Shown one piece after another: positions 1 to 7,019 of a DNA stretch of 22,476 bases. Source of the stretch: Vicinamibacteria bacterium (GTDB lineage: Bacteria; Acidobacteriota; Vicinamibacteria; Vicinamibacterales; UBA2999); the NCBI GenBank assembly GCA_025938035.1, contig JAICQE010000054.1, positions 1-22,476 on the forward strand, in the 5' to 3' direction. Under the pieces are notes generated by a model. It made no database searches. It saw nothing but the letters and a program-made list of their open reading frames with translations, and was not told the DNA's origin. Within the stretch, counting starts at the first letter, position 1. Each line of letters opens with the position of its first letter. Position numbers and translations under genes: made by a program.

Positions 1-93
1 CTCGAACCTCGAACCTCGAACCTCGAACCTCGAACCTCGAACCTCGAACCGAACGTGAACACGAACTCGGAAGCGGGAACTCGGAAGTGGGAA
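1..93. repeat. Heptanucleotide tandem array downstream of the methyltransferase gene
   Basis: Positions 1-49 are seven perfect copies of CTCGAAC, and the array may continue beyond the left edge. Positions 50-93 are degenerate: two 14-bp (2 x 7) near-identical units at 64-77 and 78-91 differ only at one base. The array reaches exactly to the stop codon of the minus-strand methyltransferase (94-96). Read in the sense of that gene, the unit is GTTCGAG. No coding potential is claimed for it. Confidence 0.9.
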
Positions 94-1257
94 CTACTCG
101 ATTCTCCGAAGGATGAAGCATTTCAGGTAATGCGTCTCCGGCACACCGACCAGCACGGGATGGTCGCGTCCCTGCATGCGCTTCTCGACCATCGACACCT
201 GCGTGCGGCTGTCGGCCGACGCTTCGTGCAGCACCGCCTCGAACATCTCCTCGTTCACGTTATAGGAACAGCTGCAGGTGATCAGGTAGCCGCCGGGCGA
301 GAGCAGACGCATCGCCCTCAGATTGATCTCCTTGTACCCCGCGAGCGCGTTCGGCACCGACGCCTTGTTCTTGGCGAACGCCGGCGGATCCAGCACGATC
401 GTGTCGTAGCGTTCGCCGGCGCGCTCGTGGCGGCGCAGCTCGTCGAAGACGTTCGCCTCGCGCGCCTGAAGATGCGGCAGGCCATTGCGCTCCGCGTTCG
501 CGCGGATGCGGGCGACGGCGTCGCCGGATATGTCCACGGCTTCGGCATCGGTACACCGGCGCGCCAGCCGCAGGGCGAATCCGCCGTTATAGCTGAAGCA
601 GTCGAGCAGCCGTCCGTGCGCGTATTGCGCCGCAGCCTCCCTGTTCTCGCGCTGGTCGAGAAACAGGCCTGTCTTCTGCCCGCGCCGCAGATCGACTGCA
701 TATTCAATGGGGCCTTCGCGCACGACGACGCTGTCGGGAATCGTGCCGTGCAGCACGTCCACCGACTGCGGCAGCCCTTCCAGCGCCCGCACCTTTGGAT
801 CGTTCCGCGCCAGGATTCCGGCGGGCTGCAACAGCTCCCGCAGGTGCTCCGTGATCGCCGGCAGCAGCCGATCCACGCCCTGTGAGAGTGCCTGGATCAC
901 CAGATAGTCGTCGTAGCGATCGACGACGAGCGACGGCAGCAGGTCGGCTTCGCCGTGTACGAGCCGGTACGCCGTCGCGTCGAGCGTCAGCGACTCACGG
1001 AACCGGATCGACGCCTCCAGCCGGCGGCGTAGCAGCGACTCGTCGATCGGCTGCTCGCCGCGCGACAGCATCCGTATGGCGATCTGCGAGCGGTCGCTGA
1101 AGAGCGCATATCCGAGCACGCGCGCACGAGGCCCGAGCACCTGTACGACATCGCCGCCGTCCGCCGCCACGGCAGCAACGTCCGCACGATAGATCCATGG
1201 ATGCCCGAGGCGCACGCGCTGCTCCCCGCGTGCGGAAATGGTCACGCTCGGCGCCAT
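94..1257 (-). CDS. rlmI: Class I SAM-dependent rRNA (cytosine-5) methyltransferase, RlmI type
   Basis: This 387-residue protein matches the RlmI family in length and layout (E. coli RlmI, about 396 aa, makes m5C1962 in 23S rRNA). Residues 1 to about 75 form a PUA-like RNA-binding domain with GHPWIY near residue 18. A Rossmann methyltransferase domain follows: motif I LLDCFSYNGGF at 217-227, motif IV VLDPPAFAK at 288-296, and TCSCS at 327-331 carrying the candidate catalytic cysteines C328/C330. The start is ATG at 1257, directly beside the start region of divergent glyA. No Shine-Dalgarno is visible, and a -10-like TACTAT (complement of 1264-1269) would place transcription initiation at the ATG itself. 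The family is clear; the exact target base is inferred from RlmI and could differ in a paralogue. Confidence 0.93.
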   Translation of the reverse strand: MAPSVTISARGEQRVRLGHPWIYRADVAAVAADGGDVVQVLGPRARVLGYALFSDRSQIAIRMLSRGEQPIDESLLRRRLEASIRFRESLTLDATAYRLVHGEADLLPSLVVDRYDDYLVIQALSQGVDRLLPAITEHLRELLQPAGILARNDPKVRALEGLPQSVDVLHGTIPDSVVVREGPIEYAVDLRRGQKTGLFLDQRENREAAAQYAHGRLLDCFSYNGGFALRLARRCTDAEAVDISGDAVARIRANAERNGLPHLQAREANVFDELRRHERAGERYDTIVLDPPAFAKNKASVPNALAGYKEINLRAMRLLSPGGYLITCSCSYNVNEEMFEAVLHEASADSRTQVSMVEKRMQGRDHPVLVGVPETHYLKCFILRRIE

Positions 1258-1282
1258 TCAGCGATAGTACAATCATCGCTTC
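1258..1282. promoter_or_regulatory. Candidate symmetric bidirectional -10 element between two divergent start codons
   Basis: The 25-bp gap between the two ATG codons contains ATAGTACAAT (1264-1273), which is nearly self-complementary. On the plus strand it offers TACAAT (1268-1273), with an expected start of transcription near 1280 and glyA ATG at 1283. On the minus strand it offers TACTAT, with an expected start near 1257, which is the methyltransferase ATG. Neither gene has a Shine-Dalgarno, consistent with leaderless mRNAs. No convincing -35 hexamer is seen on either side. Confidence 0.5.
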
Positions 1283-2560
1283 ATGCCAGATTCCGACGCA
1301 CAATCCCTGAAGCAGCGCACGCTTGCCGAAACAGATCCGGAGATCGCGCGCGCGATCCGTGACGAAACCAAGCGCCAGGCGGAAGGCCTCGAGCTGATCG
1401 CGTCCGAGAATTTCGTCAGCAGCGCAATCCTCGAGGCTGCGGGCTCGATCCTCACCAACAAATACGCCGAAGGGTATCCGGGACGACGGTATTACGGCGG
1501 GTGCGAAGTCGTGGACGTCGTCGAGTCGCTCGCGATCGAGCGCGCGAAAGCGCTGTTCAAAGCCGACCACGCCAACGTGCAGCCGCATTCCGGCGCCCAG
1601 GCGAACATGTCCGCCTACTTCGCCGCGGTGCAGCCGGGCGACACGGTCCTCGGCATGAACCTCGCCCACGGCGGACACCTGACGCACGGGCACCCGCTCA
1701 ACTTCTCGGGAAAGCTGTACAAGATCGTCCCCTACGGCGTGCGCCGCGACGACGAGCGGATCGATTACGAGGAGCTGGAACGGCTCGCGCACGAGCACAG
1801 ACCGCGCATGATCATGGTGGGCGCGAGCGCCTACCCACGGCAGATCGACTTTCCGCGGATTGCCAGGGCCGCCGGCGCCGTCGGCGCGCGTGTGGTGGTC
1901 GATATGGCACACATCGCCGGGCTCGTCGCCGGAGGCGTGCATCCGAGCCCGGTGCCCCACGCCGATTTCGTCACGTCGACGACGCACAAGACGCTCCGGG
2001 GACCGCGTGCCGGCCTGATCCTGTGCCGCGAGCAGTACGCCAAGGATCTCGACCGCGCGATCTTTCCGGGAGTCCAGGGTGGACCGCTGATGCACGTGAT
2101 CGCGGCCAAAGCCGTGTGCTTCAAGGAGGCGATGGAGCCGGCGTTCGCCGGCTACCAGCGGCAGATCGTCGCGAATGCGAGCCGCCTTGCCGCCTCGCTC
2201 AGCAGCCATGGATTCCGGCTGGTCAGCGGCGGCACCGACAATCACCTGATGCTCGTCGACGTCTTCTCGAAAGGCATCACCGGACGGGACGCCGAAGCCG
2301 CTCTCGGCAAGGCGGGGATCACGGTGAACAAGAACGTCATTCCCTTCGAGCAGAACCCGCCGATGGTGGCAAGCGGCATCCGCGTCGGCACGCCGGCGGT
2401 CACCACGCGCGGGATGCGCGAGCCGGAAATGGATGTGATTGGCGATCTGATTGCGCGGGCGCTGGCCGCGCCGGACGACGACCGCGCGCTGGGCGCGATC
2501 AGGACCGAGGTCGAGCGGCTGTGCCGGAAGTTCCCCCTGTATCCAGACCGTCAGGCCTGA
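1283..2560 (+). CDS. glyA: Serine hydroxymethyltransferase (GlyA)
   Basis: This PLP enzyme interconverts serine and tetrahydrofolate with glycine and 5,10-methylene-tetrahydrofolate, supplying one-carbon units in the cytosol. The 425-residue length fits bacterial GlyA (about 415-430). Visible signatures are [10 protein letters not shown] near the N-terminus, [15 protein letters not shown], the PLP-binding segment [13 protein letters not shown] with Schiff-base lysine K236, GVQGGPLMH, and the C-terminal [15 protein letters not shown] 1283 gives the standard N-terminus (DPEIARAI). It has no Shine-Dalgarno and lies about 10 nt after a TACAAT -10-like hexamer, so translation may be leaderless. 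The 3' end overlaps the start of the helicase gene by 40 nt, suggesting co-transcription. Confidence 0.98.
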   Translation: MPDSDAQSLKQRTLAETDPEIARAIRDETKRQAEGLELIASENFVSSAILEAAGSILTNKYAEGYPGRRYYGGCEVVDVVESLAIERAKALFKADHANVQPHSGAQANMSAYFAAVQPGDTVLGMNLAHGGHLTHGHPLNFSGKLYKIVPYGVRRDDERIDYEELERLAHEHRPRMIMVGASAYPRQIDFPRIARAAGAVGARVVVDMAHIAGLVAGGVHPSPVPHADFVTSTTHKTLRGPRAGLILCREQYAKDLDRAIFPGVQGGPLMHVIAAKAVCFKEAMEPAFAGYQRQIVANASRLAASLSSHGFRLVSGGTDNHLMLVDVFSKGITGRDAEAALGKAGITVNKNVIPFEQNPPMVASGIRVGTPAVTTRGMREPEMDVIGDLIARALAAPDDDRALGAIRTEVERLCRKFPLYPDRQA

Positions 2561-4590
2561 TCGGCCGCGTCGCCGAGTCCTTTTCCGAATCGGGCGCGCT
2601 CGCGCGCGTCGTCGAGGGCTACGAGCCGCGCGACGGTCAGCGGCGGATGGCGGCCGCCGTCGCCGACGTCATCGAGCACGGGGGCACGCTCCTCAGCGAG
2701 GCAGGCACCGGCACCGGCAAGACGCTCGCCTATCTGATTCCGGCGATCCTCAGCCGGCAGCGCGTCCTCGTCTCGACGGGGACGAAGTATCTGCAGGAGC
2801 AGATCTTCTTCAAGGATCTCCCGGCGCTCAGCCGCGCGCTGTCCGTCCCCTTTACCGCCACCTTGATGAAAGGACGGTCGAACTACCTGTGCCTGCACAG
2901 GTGGGAGATGTATCGCGACGGCGTCGAGGGGAACACGTCGGCGGGCGGGCGTTTGATCGAATCGGGCGACGAAGTGCTGCTCCCCATCCTCAAGAAATGG
3001 GTGGCCGGCACGACGACCGGCGATCGCGCGGAGCTGAACGACCTTCCCGAAGATTTGCCGATGTGGAAAGGCATCTCGGCCGAAGCCGAGACGTGCCTCG
3101 GCGCCACCTGCCCGCGCTACGGCGACTGCTTCGTCACGCTGATGCGCCAGCGCGCGCTCGAATCGGACGTCGTCATCGTGAACCACCACCTGCTCTGCGC
3201 GGATGCCGCCATCCGGCAAAGCACGTTCGGCGAAGTCGTGCCCTCCTGTCCGACGCTGGTCGTGGACGAGGCGCATCAGCTCGAGGACGTCGCCACACAG
3301 TACTTCGGCGTGGCGTTCAGCAACTACCGCGTAGACGGCCTCGTGCGCGATGGCGAGCGCCTCCTCAGCGGCACGCCGCGCGACGTCGAGGACCTCGCGA
3401 GGGCGCTGCACCGCGTCGCCGACCGGTCGCGCGCGTTCTTTTCGGCCCTCTCGACCGAGCGGGCGCTGAAGGTCACCGAAGCGCGTGCGCGGTACACGAC
3501 CGAGGCGATGCAGGGGCACTTCGAGGACGGCATGATGCTCGCCGGCGCGCTCGAGGGCCTCGAGGCCACGCTGGCACTGGCGGCGAAACGTCCCGCGAAC
3601 GATTCGAACGATTCGAACGATTCGAACGACTCGAACGACTCGAACGACTCGAACGACTCGAACGACTCGAACGACTCGAACGAATTGGCAGCCTCCGTCC
3701 GCCGGCGTGCCGGCGAACTGCGCGCCGACCTGCGGTTTCTGATGCGCGCCGACGATCCGGACTTCGTCTACTACGCGGAAACGCGCGGCCGCGGGCTGTT
3801 CCTGCGGGCGTCGCCCATCGACGTCTCGCGCACCGTCCGCGAAGCGGTGTTCAATCGATTCCGGTCGATCGTGCTGACCTCGGCCACGCTGGCCGTGGAC
3901 GAGGGGTTTTCGTACGTCAAAGGCCGGTTGGGACTGCGCGACGCCGAAGAAGTGCGGGTCCCCTCGGAATTCGACTACCGGACGCAGGCGCTGCTGTATC
4001 TGCCGCGGCGCATGCCGCCGCCGAAGTCGCCGACGTTCGCCGAGGCGGCAGCGCGCGAGACGATCGAGCTGCTGAAACGGTCGCGCGGCCGCGCGTTCGT
4101 GCTGTTTACCAGTTACGCCGTACTGCGCACCGTCCAGCAGTTCGTCGAGATGGCTCTCGACTTCCCGATCTTCGTCCAAGGCTCGGCGCCACGGTCGATG
4201 CTCATCGATCAATTCCGCTCGACGCCGAATGCCGTGCTGCTTGCCACCTCGAGCTTCTGGCAGGGCGTGGACGTCGTCGGCGAAGCGCTGAGCTGCGTCA
4301 TCGTCGACAAGCTGCCGTTTGCGTCACCAGGGGATCCGGTCGTCGGCGCCCGGATCGACGCGATGACGGCCGAAGGCGGCGACGCCTTTTCCGACTATCA
4401 GGTGCCGCTCGCCATCCTCGGCCTGCAGCAGGGGCTTGGGCGGCTGATCCGGCACCGGACCGATCGCGGCGTGCTGGCGATCCTCGATCCACGCGTGAAA
4501 ACGATGGGTTACGGACGGCGTTTCCTCGCGTCGCTGCCGCCGGCGCCGGTGACCCACGACCTGGACGACGTCGCTCGTTTCTTCATGTAA
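2521..4590 (+). CDS. XPD/DinG-family Fe-S ATP-dependent DNA helicase with in-frame (Asn-Asp-Ser)9 insert
   Basis: This is a superfamily 2 helicase, 689 aa from GTG 2521. That start retains the conserved [11 protein letters not shown] segment, whereas the first ATG (2647) would cut into it. Motifs in order: Walker [10 protein letters not shown] (60-68); four cysteines C124, C192, C197 and C203 in the spacing of the XPD/DinG 4Fe-4S domain; DEAH box 249-252; [17 protein letters not shown] (motif IV); SFWQGVDV with DKLPF (motif V); QGLGRLIRH (motif VI with arginine finger). The frame stays open far upstream into glyA, but that part is an antiparallel-quality shadow of glyA. A tandem NDS repeat (residues 360-386) sits between the DEAH half and the second helicase domain and is absent from typical relatives. 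The likely role is DNA repair or resolution of R-loops and replication blocks. DinG versus YoaA orthology cannot be decided by eye. Confidence 0.93.
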   Translation: MPEVPPVSRPSGLIGRVAESFSESGALARVVEGYEPRDGQRRMAAAVADVIEHGGTLLSEAGTGTGKTLAYLIPAILSRQRVLVSTGTKYLQEQIFFKDLPALSRALSVPFTATLMKGRSNYLCLHRWEMYRDGVEGNTSAGGRLIESGDEVLLPILKKWVAGTTTGDRAELNDLPEDLPMWKGISAEAETCLGATCPRYGDCFVTLMRQRALESDVVIVNHHLLCADAAIRQSTFGEVVPSCPTLVVDEAHQLEDVATQYFGVAFSNYRVDGLVRDGERLLSGTPRDVEDLARALHRVADRSRAFFSALSTERALKVTEARARYTTEAMQGHFEDGMMLAGALEGLEATLALAAKRPANDSNDSNDSNDSNDSNDSNDSNDSNDSNELAASVRRRAGELRADLRFLMRADDPDFVYYAETRGRGLFLRASPIDVSRTVREAVFNRFRSIVLTSATLAVDEGFSYVKGRLGLRDAEEVRVPSEFDYRTQALLYLPRRMPPPKSPTFAEAAARETIELLKRSRGRAFVLFTSYAVLRTVQQFVEMALDFPIFVQGSAPRSMLIDQFRSTPNAVLLATSSFWQGVDVVGEALSCVIVDKLPFASPGDPVVGARIDAMTAEGGDAFSDYQVPLAILGLQQGLGRLIRHRTDRGVLAILDPRVKTMGYGRRFLASLPPAPVTHDLDDVARFFM
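3598..3678 (+). repeat. In-frame 9-bp tandem repeat, nine units, encoding (Asn-Asp-Ser)9
   Basis: The unit is AACGAYTCG. The first three copies use GAT and the next six use GAC, then AAC GAA TTG ends the run. Because the unit is 9 bp, any change in copy number keeps the helicase frame. The reverse complement of the unit in rotated phase is GTTCGAGTC, one base from the GTTCGGGTC half-unit of the intergenic array at 5622-5682. Confidence 0.97.
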
Positions 4591-4634
4591 ACTGCACGCA
4601 GTTCGATGCGTTTTCTTAACCCGGGAGGCTTTTC

Positions 4635-5618
4635 ATGCGGGCCCATCTGATCCGCTCCGTGCTGGCAGCTGCCGTGCTCACCGCGCTGGCGGCCGCGCCG
4701 GCTATCGCGCAGCCGCTCGTGCGCGGCAGAGTTGTCGACGCGACCGGCAAACCGGTCGCCGACGCCGTTGTCACCTTCGTCGCGCAGTTCGTGTCGCTGT
4801 CGCGAAATGCCAAAACGGACGCCAAAGGCGAGTTCCTGATGGTCGGCCTGCCGTCCGGCCAATATGCGATCACCGCAACGAAGGAAGGCGTCGGCACCGA
4901 CAAGATCAGTGCGAACGTGACGCAGGGTCAGAATGCGCCGTTGTCGCTGACGTTGCGGCCCGCCGCGCCGGCTGGTGCAACGGTGGCGCCGGCCGGAGAG
5001 TCTGGAGCGGACGCCAAGGCCGCCGCGGCCCTGCAGGCGCTGGCGAAGGCGGGCTCCGACCATCTGAACGGCGGCCGCTACGACGAGGCGATCGCGGCGT
5101 ACACAGAGGTGACCAGCAAGGCGCCAACCTGCAGCGACTGCTTCCTGAATCTCGGCATCGCGCATGCCAATAAGAAGGAATGGGCGCAGGCGGAAGCGGC
5201 GCTGAAAAAAGCGACGGAGCTCAAGCCGGACAACCCTCAGGCGTATACCCAGCTTGCGGGCGTTTATAACCAGCAGCGGAAGTTCGATCTCGCGGCGGAC
5301 GCGAGCGCCAACGCGGCGAAGTATTCAGCGGGCGCAGCGGGCGGCGGCGGCAACGCCGAAGCGCTCTACAACCAGGGTGTCGCGCTCTTCAACGGCGCCA
5401 AGTTCGCCGAGGCAAAGGCTGCCTTCGAGGGAGCGGTAAAAGCCGATCCGAAGCTGGCGCTCGCGCACTATCAGCTCGGCATGACGGCGCTGAACCTGGG
5501 CGACTTCAACCTCGCGGTCACCTCGCTCGAAACGTACCTGCAGCTGGAGCCCAACGGCGCGAAGGCGGCGGAAGTGAAAGCGTCGCTGCCGGCGTTGCAG
5601 GGAATGGTGAAGAAGTAA
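4635..5618 (+). CDS. Exported carboxypeptidase-regulatory-like/TPR protein
   Basis: This 327-residue protein has a clear signal peptide (residues 1-26, hydrophobic core LAAAVLTALAAAPAIA, predicted cut after AIA-Q). Residues about 29-100 form a carboxypeptidase regulatory-like (CarboxypepD_reg/transthyretin-like) beta-sandwich: VRGRVVDATGKPVADAVV followed by GEFLMVGLPSGQYAITAT. An Ala/Gly-rich linker follows, then about five TPR-like helical pairs (about 133-320), for example RYDEAIAAYTEV and WAQAEAALKKATELKPDNPQ. The start has a strong Shine-Dalgarno, GGGAGG (4623-4628), 6 nt before ATG. The architecture suggests a periplasmic or surface protein-interaction scaffold; no enzymatic residues are seen. 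It lies 44 bp after the helicase and may share its transcript. Confidence 0.88.
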   Translation: MRAHLIRSVLAAAVLTALAAAPAIAQPLVRGRVVDATGKPVADAVVTFVAQFVSLSRNAKTDAKGEFLMVGLPSGQYAITATKEGVGTDKISANVTQGQNAPLSLTLRPAAPAGATVAPAGESGADAKAAAALQALAKAGSDHLNGGRYDEAIAAYTEVTSKAPTCSDCFLNLGIAHANKKEWAQAEAALKKATELKPDNPQAYTQLAGVYNQQRKFDLAADASANAAKYSAGAAGGGGNAEALYNQGVALFNGAKFAEAKAAFEGAVKADPKLALAHYQLGMTALNLGDFNLAVTSLETYLQLEPNGAKAAEVKASLPALQGMVKK

Positions 5619-5621
5619 TTC

Positions 5622-5682
5622 GTTCGGGTCGTTCGAACCGTTCGGGTCGTTCGAACCGTTCGGGTCGTTCGAAGCGTTCGAG
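5622..5682 (+). repeat. 9/18-bp GTTCG tandem array filling the gap before yggS
   Basis: Three 18-bp units (GTTCGGGTCGTTCGAACC, the third ending GC in place of CC) are followed by a 7-bp partial unit. Each 18-mer is two 9-bp GTTCG-NNN-C units. The array starts 3 nt after the TPR-gene stop and ends 3 nt before the yggS ATG, so it takes the place of a normal ribosome-binding region. The TTCGAA cores are palindromic, so local hairpins are possible. Confidence 0.95.
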
Positions 5683-5685
5683 TTG

Positions 5686-6378
5686 ATGTCAATTGCAGTC
5701 CGGCTTGCCGAGGTTCGCGCGCGCATCGACGCGGCGGCCCGCGGAGCCGGACGGGACCCGTCCTCCGTTCGGCTCGTCGCCGTCTCCAAAACCTTTCCGC
5801 TCGACGCTGTCCGTGCCGCATATGCCGCCGGACAGCGCGACTTTGGCGAGAACCGCGTCCAGGAAGCACTCGAGAAGATCGGCGCGTCGCCCGATCTCGA
5901 CGCGCGCTGGCATCTGCTCGGACATCTGCAGACCAACAAGGCGCGAAAGGCGGCTCCCGCCTTCGCGATGATTCAGTCGGTGGATAGCGTTGATTTGCTG
6001 CGGAAGCTCGATGCGGCCGCGGCCGATTCCGGGCGGGCACCAGAGCTGCTCGTCCAGATCGATCTTGCCGGCGAGGCGACGAAGCACGGCGTGCCGCCGG
6101 AGGACGGGCCGCGCATTCTCGAGGAAGCGGGCCGGTGCCGGGCGGCGCGGGTCGTCGGGCTGATGACGCTGCCGCCGCTGCCGGATACGCCAGAGGACGC
6201 CCGCCCGTGGTTCCGCCAGCTGCGCGACCTCCGCGAGGGATGGCTCCGGGCCGGCGTACCGGCCGGAATGCTGCGGGAAATGTCGATGGGCATGAGCGGC
6301 GATTTCGAGGTGGCCATCCAGGAAGGGGCGACGATCCTGCGGGTTGGAACGGCGATATTCGGCCGTCGTGTCCCGTAG
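5686..6378 (+). CDS. yggS: YggS/PLPBP-family pyridoxal phosphate homeostasis protein
   Basis: This 230-residue alanine-racemase-fold protein binds PLP without known catalysis and buffers vitamin B6. Signatures: LVAVSKTFP with PLP lysine K35, FGENRVQEALEK, WHLLGHLQTNKARKA, VDSVDLLRKLD, GLMTLPPL (family usually GLMTIPP), and the phosphate-binding C-terminal segment MSMGMSGDFEVAIQEGATILRVGTAIFG. ATG 5686 is preferred over the in-frame TTG at 5683. No good Shine-Dalgarno is present because the upstream gap is a tandem repeat, so translation may depend on the preceding gene. It lies in the same neighbourhood as the PLP enzyme GlyA. Confidence 0.95.
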   Translation: MSIAVRLAEVRARIDAAARGAGRDPSSVRLVAVSKTFPLDAVRAAYAAGQRDFGENRVQEALEKIGASPDLDARWHLLGHLQTNKARKAAPAFAMIQSVDSVDLLRKLDAAAADSGRAPELLVQIDLAGEATKHGVPPEDGPRILEEAGRCRAARVVGLMTLPPLPDTPEDARPWFRQLRDLREGWLRAGVPAGMLREMSMGMSGDFEVAIQEGATILRVGTAIFGRRVP

Positions 6379-6407
6379 CTTGCGCCTTAACACGGAAACC
6401 ACGTGTA

Positions 6408-6920
6408 ATGGTTTGCAGTATGGAACAACAGCTCCGTCGCGCCGCCGCGCTGGCCGTGGCGCTGTGCACGATTGGGAGCTGGCCCCTCGCGGCCGACGTC
6501 ATCGTCGCACGCAACACTCCGCACCTCAGCTTCACCGCATCGATATCGCCGGACGTCGCACGGCCGGGCGGGCGCCTCTCGCTCGCGGTGAACGTGATGC
6601 CGAAGAAACGTATGCACGTGTACGCGCCAGGGACGACATACCGGGCGATCACGGTGACGCTCGATCGGCATCCATCGCTGAAGCCGTCGCCGCTCGCCTA
6701 CCCGAAGCCGTCGATTTACTTTTTCAAGCCGCTGAAGGAACGCGTGCTCGTCTTCAGCGATCCCTTCAGGCTGACGATGAACATCCAGGTGGGAACGGTG
6801 CCGCCGAAAGCGGCACCGCTGAGGATCACCGGCACGCTGTCATATCAGGCATGCGACGACCGCGTCTGCTACCTGCCGGAATCCGTCCCGCTGCAGTGGA
6901 CGATTCCGGTGAAGCGCTAG
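6408..6920 (+). CDS. Exported stand-alone DsbD N-terminal-like (DsbD-alpha/DsbC corrector) domain protein
   Basis: About 170 aa with an N-terminal signal peptide (AAALAVALCTIGSWPLAA, cut near ADV). The mature part is an immunoglobulin-like domain resembling the periplasmic alpha domain of DsbD. The key signature is near the C-terminus: YQACDDRVCYLPESVPLQW, with two cysteines in a CX4C arrangement that matches the redox pair of DsbD-alpha (CX5C in E. coli). The membrane beta domain and the thioredoxin gamma domain of full DsbD are absent, and no partner is seen nearby. A role in periplasmic thiol transfer, for example to cytochrome c maturation, is inferred. The start may be ATG 6408 or ATG 6420; neither has a strong Shine-Dalgarno. 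The gap to the convergent dehydrogenase gene (6921-7019) shows no clear terminator. Confidence 0.8.
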   Translation: MVCSMEQQLRRAAALAVALCTIGSWPLAADVIVARNTPHLSFTASISPDVARPGGRLSLAVNVMPKKRMHVYAPGTTYRAITVTLDRHPSLKPSPLAYPKPSIYFFKPLKERVLVFSDPFRLTMNIQVGTVPPKAAPLRITGTLSYQACDDRVCYLPESVPLQWTIPVKR

Positions 6921-7019
6921 AGCGCGTTTTTCAGAACGGTATAGAAGGGTCAGCGGTCGGCCACCCGCGCCGGCAAGCCGCGAGCAGGCTCGTCGGGTGC
7001 GCTGCAATAGGTCGATTCT

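Noticed and set aside
1..93. CRISPR array
   Set aside because: The heptamers are directly adjacent with no spacers, and no cas genes are present. The same applies to the arrays at 5622-5682 and 8941-9008.
55..885. Long open frame on the plus strand opposite the rRNA methyltransferase
   Set aside because: Its protein has no recognisable motif and lies antisense to a clear family member; high GC content produces such shadows throughout the window.
1501..2520. N-terminal extension of the helicase frame into glyA
   Set aside because: The extension is Arg-rich, low-quality sequence in the +1 frame of glyA. Helicase family similarity begins only near 2600, so the GTG at 2521 was used.
2451..4619. 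Second long plus-strand frame over the helicase
   Set aside because: It is an arginine-rich out-of-frame shadow. Its apparent ERL repeat is only the 9-bp repeat read in another frame.
5325..6652. Minus-strand open frames reading through the GTTCG array
   Set aside because: They cover the antisense of the TPR and yggS genes and show only repeat-derived residues, so no gene is called.
6921..7019. Possible bidirectional terminator between the convergent genes
   Set aside because: CACCCG and CGGGTG could form a weak stem with a long interior, and CGAGC-AG-GCTCG has too short a loop. There is no T-run, so the evidence is insufficient.
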